Origin: WHSW01 sp963759295
GTDB lineage: Bacteria; Actinomycetota; Thermoleophilia; Solirubrobacterales; 70-9
Assembly (NCBI GenBank): GCA_963759295.1
Contig: CAVWYT010000004.1
Coordinates: 98,225-162,224 of the forward strand
Length of the DNA: 64,000 nucleotides
Reading direction: 5' to 3'
Shown here in pieces: positions 1 through 6,938 of the stretch. Both the position numbers and the translations under genes were made by a program. Numbering within the stretch: position 1 is the first letter of the stretch; each line of letters starts with the position of its first letter. Below the pieces are notes generated by a model that saw only the letters and a list, made by a program, of their open reading frames with translations, did not search any database and had not been told where the DNA came from.

Positions 1-209
1 AGCAGCTGCTCGACCGGGCGATAGAGCACCGAGATGGTCACGAACACGGCCGACCACAGGACGACGATCTCGCCGTAGCTCTCGCCGTCGAGATTGTGGG
101 CGGCGAGCGCGAAGTAGCAGTAGGTGAGCAGGCCGGCCGCGCCGACGCCGGCCGACAGCAGGCCGGCGGTACGGCCGAACCCCCTGACCTCGCTTTCCGG
201 CGCCCTCAT
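1..209 (-). CDS. Flippase-like polytopic membrane protein (5' part only)
   Basis: The minus strand reads from an ATG at 207-209 to the window edge without a stop, giving about 69 N-terminal residues. They begin with a short polar stretch (MRAPESEVRGFGRTAG) followed by two hydrophobic segments, around residues 14-33 and 48-60, separated by a loop with HNLDGESYGEI. This looks like the start of an oligosaccharide-flippase (MATE-like, Wzx-type) transporter of actinobacteria, but only the first helices are visible, so the family call is tentative. It is divergent from ribD across a 55-base gap. An ATG at 224-226 is ruled out as a start because a stop follows after six codons. Confidence 0.5.
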   Translation of the reverse strand, partial: MRAPESEVRGFGRTAGLLSAGVGAAGLLTYCYFALAAHNLDGESYGEIVVLWSAVFVTISVLYRPVEQL

Positions 210-237
210 CCGCGGAAGGTATCCATGGGGCACCGCG

Positions 238-264
238 TATGATCTTGATTGACTGGTCAGTCAA
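238..264 (+). promoter_or_regulatory. Promoter and inverted-repeat operator at the ribD start
   Basis: A -10 box TATGAT lies at 238-243. It is followed by the inverted repeat TTGACTGGTCAGTCAA at 249-264 (6-base arms, 4-base centre), which abuts the ribD GTG at 265. If transcription starts about 7 bases after the box, the repeat covers the start site and the beginning of the message, where a bound repressor would block both. The arm style resembles TetR-family operators. No regulator gene is adjacent, so the binding protein is unknown. Confidence 0.45.
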
Positions 265-1396
265 GTGGCTGCGACGCTCTCGACAGATCGCGATCGGGCT
301 CACCTGCGCAGGGCGCTGGCGCTGGCCGAGGGCGGGCGCGGGCGCGTGAGCCCGAACCCGCTCGTGGGGGCGGTGATCGTCGCGCGGCCGGACGGTGATC
401 GGCGAGGGACACCACGCCGCGCTCGGCGAGGTCCACGCGGAGGTCGCGGCGCTCGCCGATTGCCGCGCGCGCGGCAACGACCCGACCGGGGCGACGATGT
501 ACGTCTCGCTCGAGCCCTGCGCCCATCACGGCCGCCAGCCGCCGTGCACGGACGCGATCCTCGCCGCCGGGATCGCCAGGGTGGTGATCGGCTGCGACGA
601 CCCGAGCGAGAAGGCGAGCGGTCGCGGCCCCGGGATCCTGCGCGACGGCGGCGTCGAGGTCGCGTTCGCCGACGGTGCCGAAGCGGCGGCGGCGCGGCTG
701 GCGAACCAGCCGTTCCGCAAGCACGCTCGCACCGGTCGTCCGCTGGTGACCATCAAGTCCGCGCTCAGCCTCGACGGCTTCACGGCGACCGGGGGCGGGG
801 ACTCGAAGTGGATCTCCGGCGCCGCGAGCCGCGCGCTCGTGCATCGCTGGCGCTCGGAGGCCGACGCGATCGCGGTCGGGATCGGCACCGCGCTCGCCGA
901 CGACCCGCTGCTCACCGCCCGCGACGTCGACGAGCCCGAGCCTCGACAGCCGGTCCGCGTCGTCTTCGACTCCGCTGCGCGCCTGCCGCTCGACTCGGCG
1001 CTCGTGCGCTCGCTCGACCAGGCGCCGCTGCACGTCGTCGTCGCGGCTGGAGCCGATCCGGCCGCCGTCGCCGCGCTGCGCGAGCTCGGCGCCGAGGTGC
1101 TCGAGCTCGCCGGCGACGACGCAGAGCGCGTCCGGTCGGCGCTCGTCGAGCTCGGGCGCCGCCTGATCAGCTCGATGATCGTCGAAGGCGGGGCGACGCT
1201 CGCGGGCTCGTTTCTGGCGGCCGGGGAGGTCGACGAGCTGCGGCTGTTCGTCGCCCCGATCGTGCTCGGCGGAGGCAGGCCGCTGGTCGCGGGTGCCGGC
1301 GTCGAGTCGATCGCCGAGGCGCTGAGGCCGCTCGCCGTCGACTGGGAGCGCTGCGGCGACGACATGCTGGTGCGGGCGCGGCTGCGGGAGTGGTGA
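265..1396 (+). CDS. ribD: RibD, bifunctional deaminase/reductase of riboflavin synthesis (one frameshift)
   Basis: Second and third steps of riboflavin synthesis: deamination of the pyrimidinone, then NADPH reduction of the ribosyl side chain. The N-terminal cytidine-deaminase-like domain shows VSPNPLVGAV, then HAE and a zinc-site motif EPCAHHGRQPPC. The C-terminal reductase domain starts near TIKSALSLDGF and has the loop SMIVEGGATL. The reading frame changes once at about 391-396: the residues before lie in the frame of GTG 265, and VIGEGHH onward lies in the frame that ends at 1396. One indel restores a normal-length protein, so sequence error is more likely than decay. The stop overlaps the ribE start (TGATG). 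Confidence 0.9.
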
Positions 1397-1995
1397 TGTT
1401 CACCGGGATCGTCAAGGAGATCGGGACCGTCGCCGGAGTCGAGCGCGGCGCCGCCGGGTCGCGGATCTCGATCCGGGCGACGGTCGCCGACGAGCTCGGC
1501 CGGGGGGACTCGGTGTCGGTCGAGGGCGTCTGCCTGACCGCGACCGAGGTGCGCTCCGACGGCTTCGACGCCGACGTCATGAACCAGACGCTTCGGGTGA
1601 CCACGCTCGGGGGGCTCGAGCGGGGCGCGCGCGTCAACCTCGAGCCGGCGCTGCGGGCCGGCGAGCCGCTCGGCGGCCACATCGTCCAGGGTCACGTCGA
1701 CGTGGTCGGCGAGATCGCATCCGTCTCCGAGGACGGCTTCGCGCGGCGGCTGCGCGTCGGAATCCCGGACGGCCTCGAGCGCTACCTGGTCGAGCACGGC
1801 TCGATCGCCATCGCCGGCGTCAGCCTCACGGTCGCGGGGCTCGGCGACGGAGTTCGAGGTCTCGCTGATCCCGGAGACGCTCGAGCGCACGACCTTGGGT
1901 GCGGTCGCGAGGGCGACCGGGTCAACCTCGAGCTCGACGTCGTCGCCCGCTACGTCGAACGCCTTCTAGGCTTCAAACCGGAAGGGAGCAATTGA
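1396..1995 (+). CDS. ribE: Riboflavin synthase alpha subunit (compensated double frameshift)
   Basis: Dismutates two molecules of 6,7-dimethyl-8-ribityllumazine to riboflavin. It shows the MFTGIV N-terminus and tandem lumazine-binding domains, with GGHIVQGHVD opening the second repeat. The 199-residue length is normal. Between about 1848 and 1905 the expected EFEVSLIPETLERTTLG is found only in the +1 frame, and the original frame resumes at REGDRVNLE. Two opposite indels therefore leave the frame open overall but scramble about 18 residues near the C-terminus. This is the pattern of sequencing error, although two compensating mutations cannot be excluded. It is translationally coupled to ribD and ribBA by 1-base TGATG overlaps. 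Confidence 0.92.
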   Translation: MFTGIVKEIGTVAGVERGAAGSRISIRATVADELGRGDSVSVEGVCLTATEVRSDGFDADVMNQTLRVTTLGGLERGARVNLEPALRAGEPLGGHIVQGHVDVVGEIASVSEDGFARRLRVGIPDGLERYLVEHGSIAIAGVSLTVAGLGDGVRGLADPGDARAHDLGCGREGDRVNLELDVVARYVERLLGFKPEGSN

Positions 1996-3308
1996 TGGAG
2001 ACCGGAGCTGCCACAGACCCTGCCGGCGACGGCCGCGAAGCGGAGCAGCCGGCAGGGTCGTTCTCGACGATCGAGGAGGCGATCGACGACATCCGCCGCG
2101 GCAGGATGGTCGTCGTCTGCGACGACGAGAACCGCGAGAACGAGGGCGACCTGACGCTCGCGGCTCAGTTCGCGACCCCGGAGGCGATCAACTTCATGGC
2201 CAAGGAGGGGCGCGGCCTGATCTGCCTGTCGCTCACCTCCGAGCGCTGCGACGAGCTCGGCCTCAACCTGATGGCGGCCAAGAACGAGGCGCCGCTGCAG
2301 ACGGCGTTCACGGTCTCGGTCGAGGCGCGCGAGGGCGTGACCACCGGGATCTCGGCCGCCGACCGGGCGCACACGATCCAGGTCGCGATCGACCCGAGCT
2401 CGACCCCGGCGTCGCTCGTCCAGCCCGGGCACGTGTTCCCGCTCAAGGCCAAGGACGGCGGCGTGCTCGAGCGCGCCGGGCAGACCGAGGCCGCGATCGA
2501 CCTCGCCCGGCTCGCGGGGCTGATCCCTGCGGGGGTGATCTGCGAGATCATGAACGACGACGGGACGATGGCCCGGGTGCCGGACCTGGTCTCCTACTGC
2601 GAGCGCCACGGGCTGAAGATGGTCACCGTCGCCGACCTGATCGCCTACCGGCGACGGACCGAGCAACTGGTCGAGCGGGTCGTCGCGACCAAGCTGCCGA
2701 CCGCGTTCGGCGAGTTCACCGCGGTCGGCTACCGGTCGCTGCTCGACGACAAGCACCACGTGGCGATGGTCAAGGGGGAGGTGGCCGGCGCCGAGGACGT
2801 GCTCGTCCGGGTTCACTCCGAGTGCCTGACCGGCGACGTCTTCCACTCGCTGCGCTGCGACTGCGGCGAGCAGCTCGAGGCGGCGCTGGCGATGATCGAG
2901 CGCGCGGGCCGCGGCGTGCTCCTCTACCTCTCCCAGGAGGGCCGGGGGATCGGGCTGCTGAACAAGCTTCGCGCCTACAAGCTCCAGGAGGAGGGCTTCG
3001 ACACGGTCGACGCCAACCTGAAGCTCGGCCTGCCCGCCGACCTGCGCGACTACGGCATCGGCGCCCAGATCCTCGTCGACCTCGGCCTGACCAGCATCCG
3101 GATCCTGACCAACAACCCGAAGAAGATCCACGGGCTCGAGGGATACGGGCTCTCGGTCACCGAGCAGGTGCCGATCCAGTCGATCCCCAACCCCCACAAC
3201 GAGTCCTACCTGCGCGCCAAGCGCGACAAGATGGGCCACGTCCTCCATCACCAGGGGCTGGCGCTCGACGAGGAGCTGCTGCACGACGAGCACGCCCGCG
3301 ATGGCTGA
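1995..3308 (+). CDS. ribBA: RibBA, DHBP synthase/GTP cyclohydrolase II
   Basis: A bifunctional enzyme feeding both branches of riboflavin synthesis. The N-terminal 3,4-dihydroxy-2-butanone 4-phosphate synthase half carries the acidic metal loop DDENRENEGDL. The C-terminal GTP cyclohydrolase II half has the zinc site SECLTGDVFHSLRCDCG, then LSQEGRGIGL and DYGIGAQIL. The start ATG overlaps the ribE stop, with GAAGGGAG as Shine-Dalgarno. Oddity: the usual G-H-T-E-A motif of the synthase half reads AGQTEA, so the metal-binding histidine is a glutamine (codon CAG at about 2480). If real, the synthase half may be impaired while the cyclohydrolase half looks intact. Confidence 0.95.
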   Translation: METGAATDPAGDGREAEQPAGSFSTIEEAIDDIRRGRMVVVCDDENRENEGDLTLAAQFATPEAINFMAKEGRGLICLSLTSERCDELGLNLMAAKNEAPLQTAFTVSVEAREGVTTGISAADRAHTIQVAIDPSSTPASLVQPGHVFPLKAKDGGVLERAGQTEAAIDLARLAGLIPAGVICEIMNDDGTMARVPDLVSYCERHGLKMVTVADLIAYRRRTEQLVERVVATKLPTAFGEFTAVGYRSLLDDKHHVAMVKGEVAGAEDVLVRVHSECLTGDVFHSLRCDCGEQLEAALAMIERAGRGVLLYLSQEGRGIGLLNKLRAYKLQEEGFDTVDANLKLGLPADLRDYGIGAQILVDLGLTSIRILTNNPKKIHGLEGYGLSVTEQVPIQSIPNPHNESYLRAKRDKMGHVLHHQGLALDEELLHDEHARDG

Positions 3309-3738
3309 GTTCGCGATCTGCGTCGCGACCTTCTACGAGGACCTCGCCGAACGGCTCGTCAACGGCGCCACCGAGGCGTTCGCCGACCACGACGTGGCGC
3401 CGTCGTCGGTGCACACGTTCGAGGTTCCAGGCGCCTTCGAGCTGCCGTACGCCGCGAAGCTGTGCGCCGAGTCGGGGCGCTTCGACGGCGTCGCCTGCCT
3501 CGGCGTCGTGATCCGCGGCGAGACCGATCACTACGAGTTCGTCGCCTCGGAGGCGGCGCGCGGGATCCAGGACGTCCAGCTGTCGACCGGCGTGCCGTGC
3601 TCGTTCGGGGTGATCACCTGCGACACCCGCGAGCAGGCGGAGGCTCGCGCCGGGGGCGGCAAGCGCGACCAGGGCCGAAACGCCGCGATCGCGGTGCTGC
3701 GGTCGGCCGAAATGCGCGCCGCGCTCGCCCCGAGCTAG
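3301..3738 (+). CDS. ribH: Lumazine synthase
   Basis: Condenses 5-amino-6-ribitylamino-uracil with dihydroxybutanone phosphate to 6,7-dimethyl-8-ribityllumazine, and normally assembles into pentamers or icosahedra. Family motifs are visible in order: VPGAFELPYAAK, the catalytic-histidine loop RGETDHYE, GVPCSFGVITCDT, and the C-terminal helix after GGGKRDQGRNAA. Length (145 residues) is normal. The ATG overlaps the ribBA stop by 8 bases, so it is the last gene of a fully overlapping four-gene operon. Confidence 0.95.
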   Translation: MAEFAICVATFYEDLAERLVNGATEAFADHDVAPSSVHTFEVPGAFELPYAAKLCAESGRFDGVACLGVVIRGETDHYEFVASEAARGIQDVQLSTGVPCSFGVITCDTREQAEARAGGGKRDQGRNAAIAVLRSAEMRAALAPS

Positions 3739-3750
3739 GGCGGGCCTCGC

Positions 3751-3756
3751 TACCAT
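3751..3756 (+). promoter_or_regulatory. -10 box for rpmB
   Basis: TACCAT ends 10 bases before the rpmB ATG at 3767 in the short gap after ribH. No Shine-Dalgarno sequence is seen, so the transcript is predicted to have a leader of 0-4 bases. It is one example of a recurring TAnnnT pattern in this window. Confidence 0.5.
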
Positions 3757-3766
3757 CACGCGTCCG

Positions 3767-3958
3767 ATGGCCAAGGTCTGCTTCAGCTGCGGAAAGAAGC
3801 CCGCGTTCGGGAACTCGCGCAGCCACTCGATGGTCGCCACCCGGCGCCGCTTCAACCCGAACCTGCAGAAGGTGCGCATCGACGACGGCGGCCGCCCGCG
3901 CCGCGTCTACGTCTGCACGCGCTGCCTGAAGGCCAACAAGGTCACCAAGTACGCCTGA
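3767..3958 (+). CDS. rpmB: 50S ribosomal protein L28
   Basis: Small basic ribosomal protein of 63 residues with the usual beginning MAKVCFSCGKKP, the SHSMVATRRRFNPNLQ core, and a C-terminal CTRCLK. Two CxxC pairs (C5/C8 and the VCTRC pair) mark the zinc-binding (C+) form. It sits directly before the FakA-like gene and recG, a conserved rpmB-yloV-recG neighbourhood in Gram-positive bacteria. Confidence 0.96.
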   Translation: MAKVCFSCGKKPAFGNSRSHSMVATRRRFNPNLQKVRIDDGGRPRRVYVCTRCLKANKVTKYA

Positions 3959-4017
3959 CGGCGCCTGACGAGCCCTTCGCCACCCCGGCCGCTGGGGGTG
4001 CCGCTAGTCTGCCCCGC

Positions 4018-5640
4018 GTGCCGGACTCATCGATCGTTCGCTTTCGTCATGTGGTCGGCGTCGCGCTCGCGCACCTGGAGGAGCGGCGCGAGGAGATCAA
4101 CGACCTGAACGTCTTCCCGGTCGCCGACGGCGACACCGGGGACAACATGGCGCTGACGATGAGCCACGTGCTCGAGCAGCTCGACGAGCTCGAGCGGACC
4201 GCGAACGGAAACCCGCGCCGGCCGGAGATCGTGCGCGAGGTGGCGCGCGCGGCGCTGATGGGCGCGCGCGGCAACTCCGGGGTGATCCTCAGCCAGATCG
4301 TCCGCGGCGCGGCCGAGAAGGTGGCGACGCCGCCTGGCCGGCTGATCGATCCGGCGCTGATCGAGACCGCGCTCACCAACGCCGCCGACCGCGCCTACGA
4401 CTCGGTGCGCGATCCTGCGGAGGGGACGATGCTGACCGTGATCCGCGCGATGGCCGACGCGGTGGCCGCGCGGCGCGCCGAGTGGCTGAGCCGCGACCTC
4501 GAGCCCGAATCGACCGCCGCCGAGCAGAACGCGCTGCTCGCCGAGATGCTCGCCGCGGCGCTGTTCGCCGGCGAGGAGGCGGTCCGTCACACGCCCGAGC
4601 AGCTCGACGTGCTCGCCGAGGCGGGCGTCGTCGACGCGGGGGCGCTCGGGCTCGTGGTGATCATCCGCGGGATGATGGCCGGGCTCGCCGGCGAGCACGT
4701 CCAGCTGCCGGAGATCCCGCACTACGCGCCGGCGCGGCTCGACCAGGTCCATCACGCCGACTCGGAGTACAGGTTCTGCACCAACTTCATGGTCACCGGG
4801 GAAGGGCTCGACGCCGAGCGCTCGCTCGACCAGCTCGAGAAGCTCGGCGACTCGGTGCTCGTGGTCGGCGACGAGACGACGCTCAAGGTCCACGTCCACA
4901 CCGACGACCCGGATGCCGCGAAGGCGTTGTTCGCGGGGGCCGGCGCGATCGAGCGCGAGGACATCGCCGACATGCACGAGCAGGTCGCCGGGCAGCGTGC
5001 GCGGCTCGGCTCGGGTCGCTCGGCGGTCGTCGCGGTCTCGAGCGGCGATGGGATGCGGAAGCTGTTCAGGGCCCTCGGCGCGGTCACGGTCGACGGCGGG
5101 CCGACGCTCAACCCGCCGACCAAGGACCTGCTCGAGGCGATCGACTCGTGCTCGGCGCCGGAGGTGATCGTGCTCCCGAACTCCGACAACGTGACCATGG
5201 CCGCCGAGGAGGCCGCGCGCCTCGCCGCCAAGCGGGTCTACGTCGTGCCGTCGTCGTCTCAGCAGGCGGCGCTGGCGGCGCTGGTCGAGTTCGAGCCCGC
5301 CGCCGAGGCGCGCGCGAACGCCGAGCGGATCGCCGCCGGGCTCGAGGGCGTGCGCACGGGGGCCGTCGCCCCCGCCGCCCGCGACGACGTCGATGGCCGC
5401 TTCCGCCGGGGCGACGCGGTCGGCTTCGTCGGCGGGGAGATCGTCGCCTGGGGCGGGGCCGGCTCGACCCTCGTGGAGACGGTCGCAGCGGTCGCCGACG
5501 GGGCGGAGATCGTGACGGTGATCGAGGGAGCCGAGGCGCCGTTCGGCCTCGAGGAGCTCGAGCTCGAGCTCGACGGCGCCGAGCTCGAGCTCCATCGCGG
5601 CAACACCCCCAACTACTCCTGGCTGATCGCCGCGCAGTAG
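4018..5640 (+). CDS. FakA/YloV-like fatty-acid kinase (DAK2-DegV-type fusion)
   Basis: A 540-residue protein of the YloV/FakA family. The N-terminal DhaL (DAK2) domain, about residues 1-200, has the metal/ATP motif ADGDTGDNM and GARGNSGVILSQI. The middle and C-terminal parts (from HADSEYRFCTNF onward) form the region that works with a DegV/FakB fatty-acid-binding partner. In firmicutes this kinase phosphorylates fatty acids bound to FakB for membrane lipid synthesis. No FakB gene is in the window. A TAGTCT box at 4005-4010 lies 7 bases before the GTG start, so the message is probably leaderless. Substrate assignment is by family only. Confidence 0.85.
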   Translation: MPDSSIVRFRHVVGVALAHLEERREEINDLNVFPVADGDTGDNMALTMSHVLEQLDELERTANGNPRRPEIVREVARAALMGARGNSGVILSQIVRGAAEKVATPPGRLIDPALIETALTNAADRAYDSVRDPAEGTMLTVIRAMADAVAARRAEWLSRDLEPESTAAEQNALLAEMLAAALFAGEEAVRHTPEQLDVLAEAGVVDAGALGLVVIIRGMMAGLAGEHVQLPEIPHYAPARLDQVHHADSEYRFCTNFMVTGEGLDAERSLDQLEKLGDSVLVVGDETTLKVHVHTDDPDAAKALFAGAGAIEREDIADMHEQVAGQRARLGSGRSAVVAVSSGDGMRKLFRALGAVTVDGGPTLNPPTKDLLEAIDSCSAPEVIVLPNSDNVTMAAEEAARLAAKRVYVVPSSSQQAALAALVEFEPAAEARANAERIAAGLEGVRTGAVAPAARDDVDGRFRRGDAVGFVGGEIVAWGGAGSTLVETVAAVADGAEIVTVIEGAEAPFGLEELELELDGAELELHRGNTPNYSWLIAAQ

Positions 5641-5649
5641 GAGGCGGCC

Positions 5650-6438
5650 ATGGCCGCGGCGGAGAAGCCCGTCCTCTGGCACATCCCGGTCTCCCACTAC
5701 AGCGAGAAGGCGCGCTGGGCGCTCGCCTGGAAGGGGATCGAGCACGAGCGCCGAGCGCCGCTGCCGGGCGCCCACATGGCGGTCGCGCTGTGGCTCACCC
5801 GGGGCGCGAGCAAGACCTTTCCGGTGCTCGAGCTCGACGGCGTCAGGATCGGCGACTCGAGCGCGATCATCGCCGCACTCGAGCAGCGCCGGCCCGAGCC
5901 CGCGCTCTATCCCGCCGACCCGGACGAGCGGCGCCGCGCGCTCGAGCTGGAGGAGTTCTTCGACGAGCAGCTCGGCCCGCACATCCGCCTGCTCGCCTGG
6001 CACGAGCTGCGCCGCGACCCGCAGCGCATGGAAGAGCTGTCGCTGACGATGCTGCCCGAGCCGCTGCGGCGCTTCGATCTCGCCGCCGGGCTTGCCGGGC
6101 GCTTCGGCTCGGGCTTCGTGCGATTCCGCTACCGCGCGGCGAGCGACGAGGCGGCCGCGGTGGCGCGCGAGAAGATCGTCGCGGCCCTCGACCGGCTCGA
6201 GGCTGAGCTCTCACGCGCCGGCGGCGAGCACCTCGCCGGCGACGCGTTCTCGGTCGCCGATCTGACGGCGGCGTCCCTCTTCTACCCGCTGGTCAACCCG
6301 GCGGAGGGGCCGCGACAGCTGCCCGATCCGGCGCCGCCGGCGTTCGAGCGCTTCCGGGCGCCGCTCGTCGAGCGCCCGGGGTGCCGGTGGGTCGCGGAGA
6401 TGTTTCGCGGCTACCGCGGGCGCGCGCCCGGCTACTAG
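5650..6438 (+). CDS. Glutathione S-transferase family protein
   Basis: 262 residues with a thioredoxin-fold GST N-terminal domain (LWHIPVSHYSEKARWAL, with the SHYSEKAR segment supplying the likely catalytic serine; cis-Pro region TFPVLELDG; DSSAIIAALE) and an all-helical C-terminal domain including AGDAFSVADLTAAS, the usual N-capping motif. Actinobacteria generally use mycothiol rather than glutathione, so the thiol substrate is uncertain. The gene begins 10 bases after the FakA-like stop and its own stop overlaps the RidA stop tail to tail by 4 bases. Confidence 0.85.
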   Translation: MAAAEKPVLWHIPVSHYSEKARWALAWKGIEHERRAPLPGAHMAVALWLTRGASKTFPVLELDGVRIGDSSAIIAALEQRRPEPALYPADPDERRRALELEEFFDEQLGPHIRLLAWHELRRDPQRMEELSLTMLPEPLRRFDLAAGLAGRFGSGFVRFRYRAASDEAAAVAREKIVAALDRLEAELSRAGGEHLAGDAFSVADLTAASLFYPLVNPAEGPRQLPDPAPPAFERFRAPLVERPGCRWVAEMFRGYRGRAPGY

Positions 6439-6911
6439 GCGATCTGGACGATCGCCTCGACCTCGACCGGAGCGTCAAAGGGGAGCTGCGCGGCGCCGAT
6501 CGCCGTGCGGGCGTGGCGGCCGAGCTCCGGTCCCCAGACCTCGAGCACGAGGTCGGTGAACCCGTTGATCACCGCCGGCGGCTTGTCGAACCCGGGCGCG
6601 CACTGGACCAGCCCGAGCGCCTTCAACCAGCCGGTGACCCGGTCGAGGTCGCCGAGCGCCTCCGCGAGCGAGGCGAACACCGACAGCCCGGTGAGCCGCG
6701 CTGCACGATAGCCCTGGTCCAGATCGAGCTCGCCTCCGACCCGTCCGGTGACCAGGACCTCCGAGCCGTCGACGGGCAGGTGGCCGGAGACGTAGCCGAG
6801 ACCGCCACTCACCCTGACCAGCTCGAACGGGAACTCGACGCCGGGCGGCGGCGCGAACGGCGCCGGAAGCTCGAGCTCGAGCTCGGCGAGCCTGTCGGCG
6901 ATCCGTCCCAT
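6435..6911 (-). CDS. RidA/YjgF family protein (about 150-residue subtype)
   Basis: 158 residues with the RidA fold signature: VSGGLGYVSGHLPVDG near residues 33-48, the GYRAARLTGLSVFASLAEALGDLDRV helix, and a C-terminal APVEVEAIVQIA strand. Canonical RidA removes reactive enamine/imine intermediates released by PLP enzymes. This longer subtype lacks clear sight of the active-site arginine of RidA, so the reaction is not assigned. Divergent from recG, and the two promoters overlap at 6921-6930. Confidence 0.85.
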   Translation of the reverse strand: MGRIADRLAELELELPAPFAPPPGVEFPFELVRVSGGLGYVSGHLPVDGSEVLVTGRVGGELDLDQGYRAARLTGLSVFASLAEALGDLDRVTGWLKALGLVQCAPGFDKPPAVINGFTDLVLEVWGPELGRHARTAIGAAQLPFDAPVEVEAIVQIA

Positions 6912-6920
6912 CTACCCAGC

Positions 6921-6930
6921 AGCCTAGCCT
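6921..6930. promoter_or_regulatory. Overlapping bidirectional -10 boxes, RidA / recG
   Basis: The decamer AGCCTAGCCT contains TAGCCT on the plus strand (6925-6930, 8 bases before the recG ATG) and TAGGCT on the minus strand (6926-6921, 9 bases before the RidA ATG). The two hexamers share the central TA. Both start codons sit where leaderless transcripts from these boxes would begin. Confidence 0.5.
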
Positions 6931-6938
6931 TCAGCGGC

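Noticed and set aside
210..264. FMN riboswitch ahead of ribD
   Set aside because: Only 55 bases separate ribD from the divergent gene, and no conserved RFN-element segments are present.
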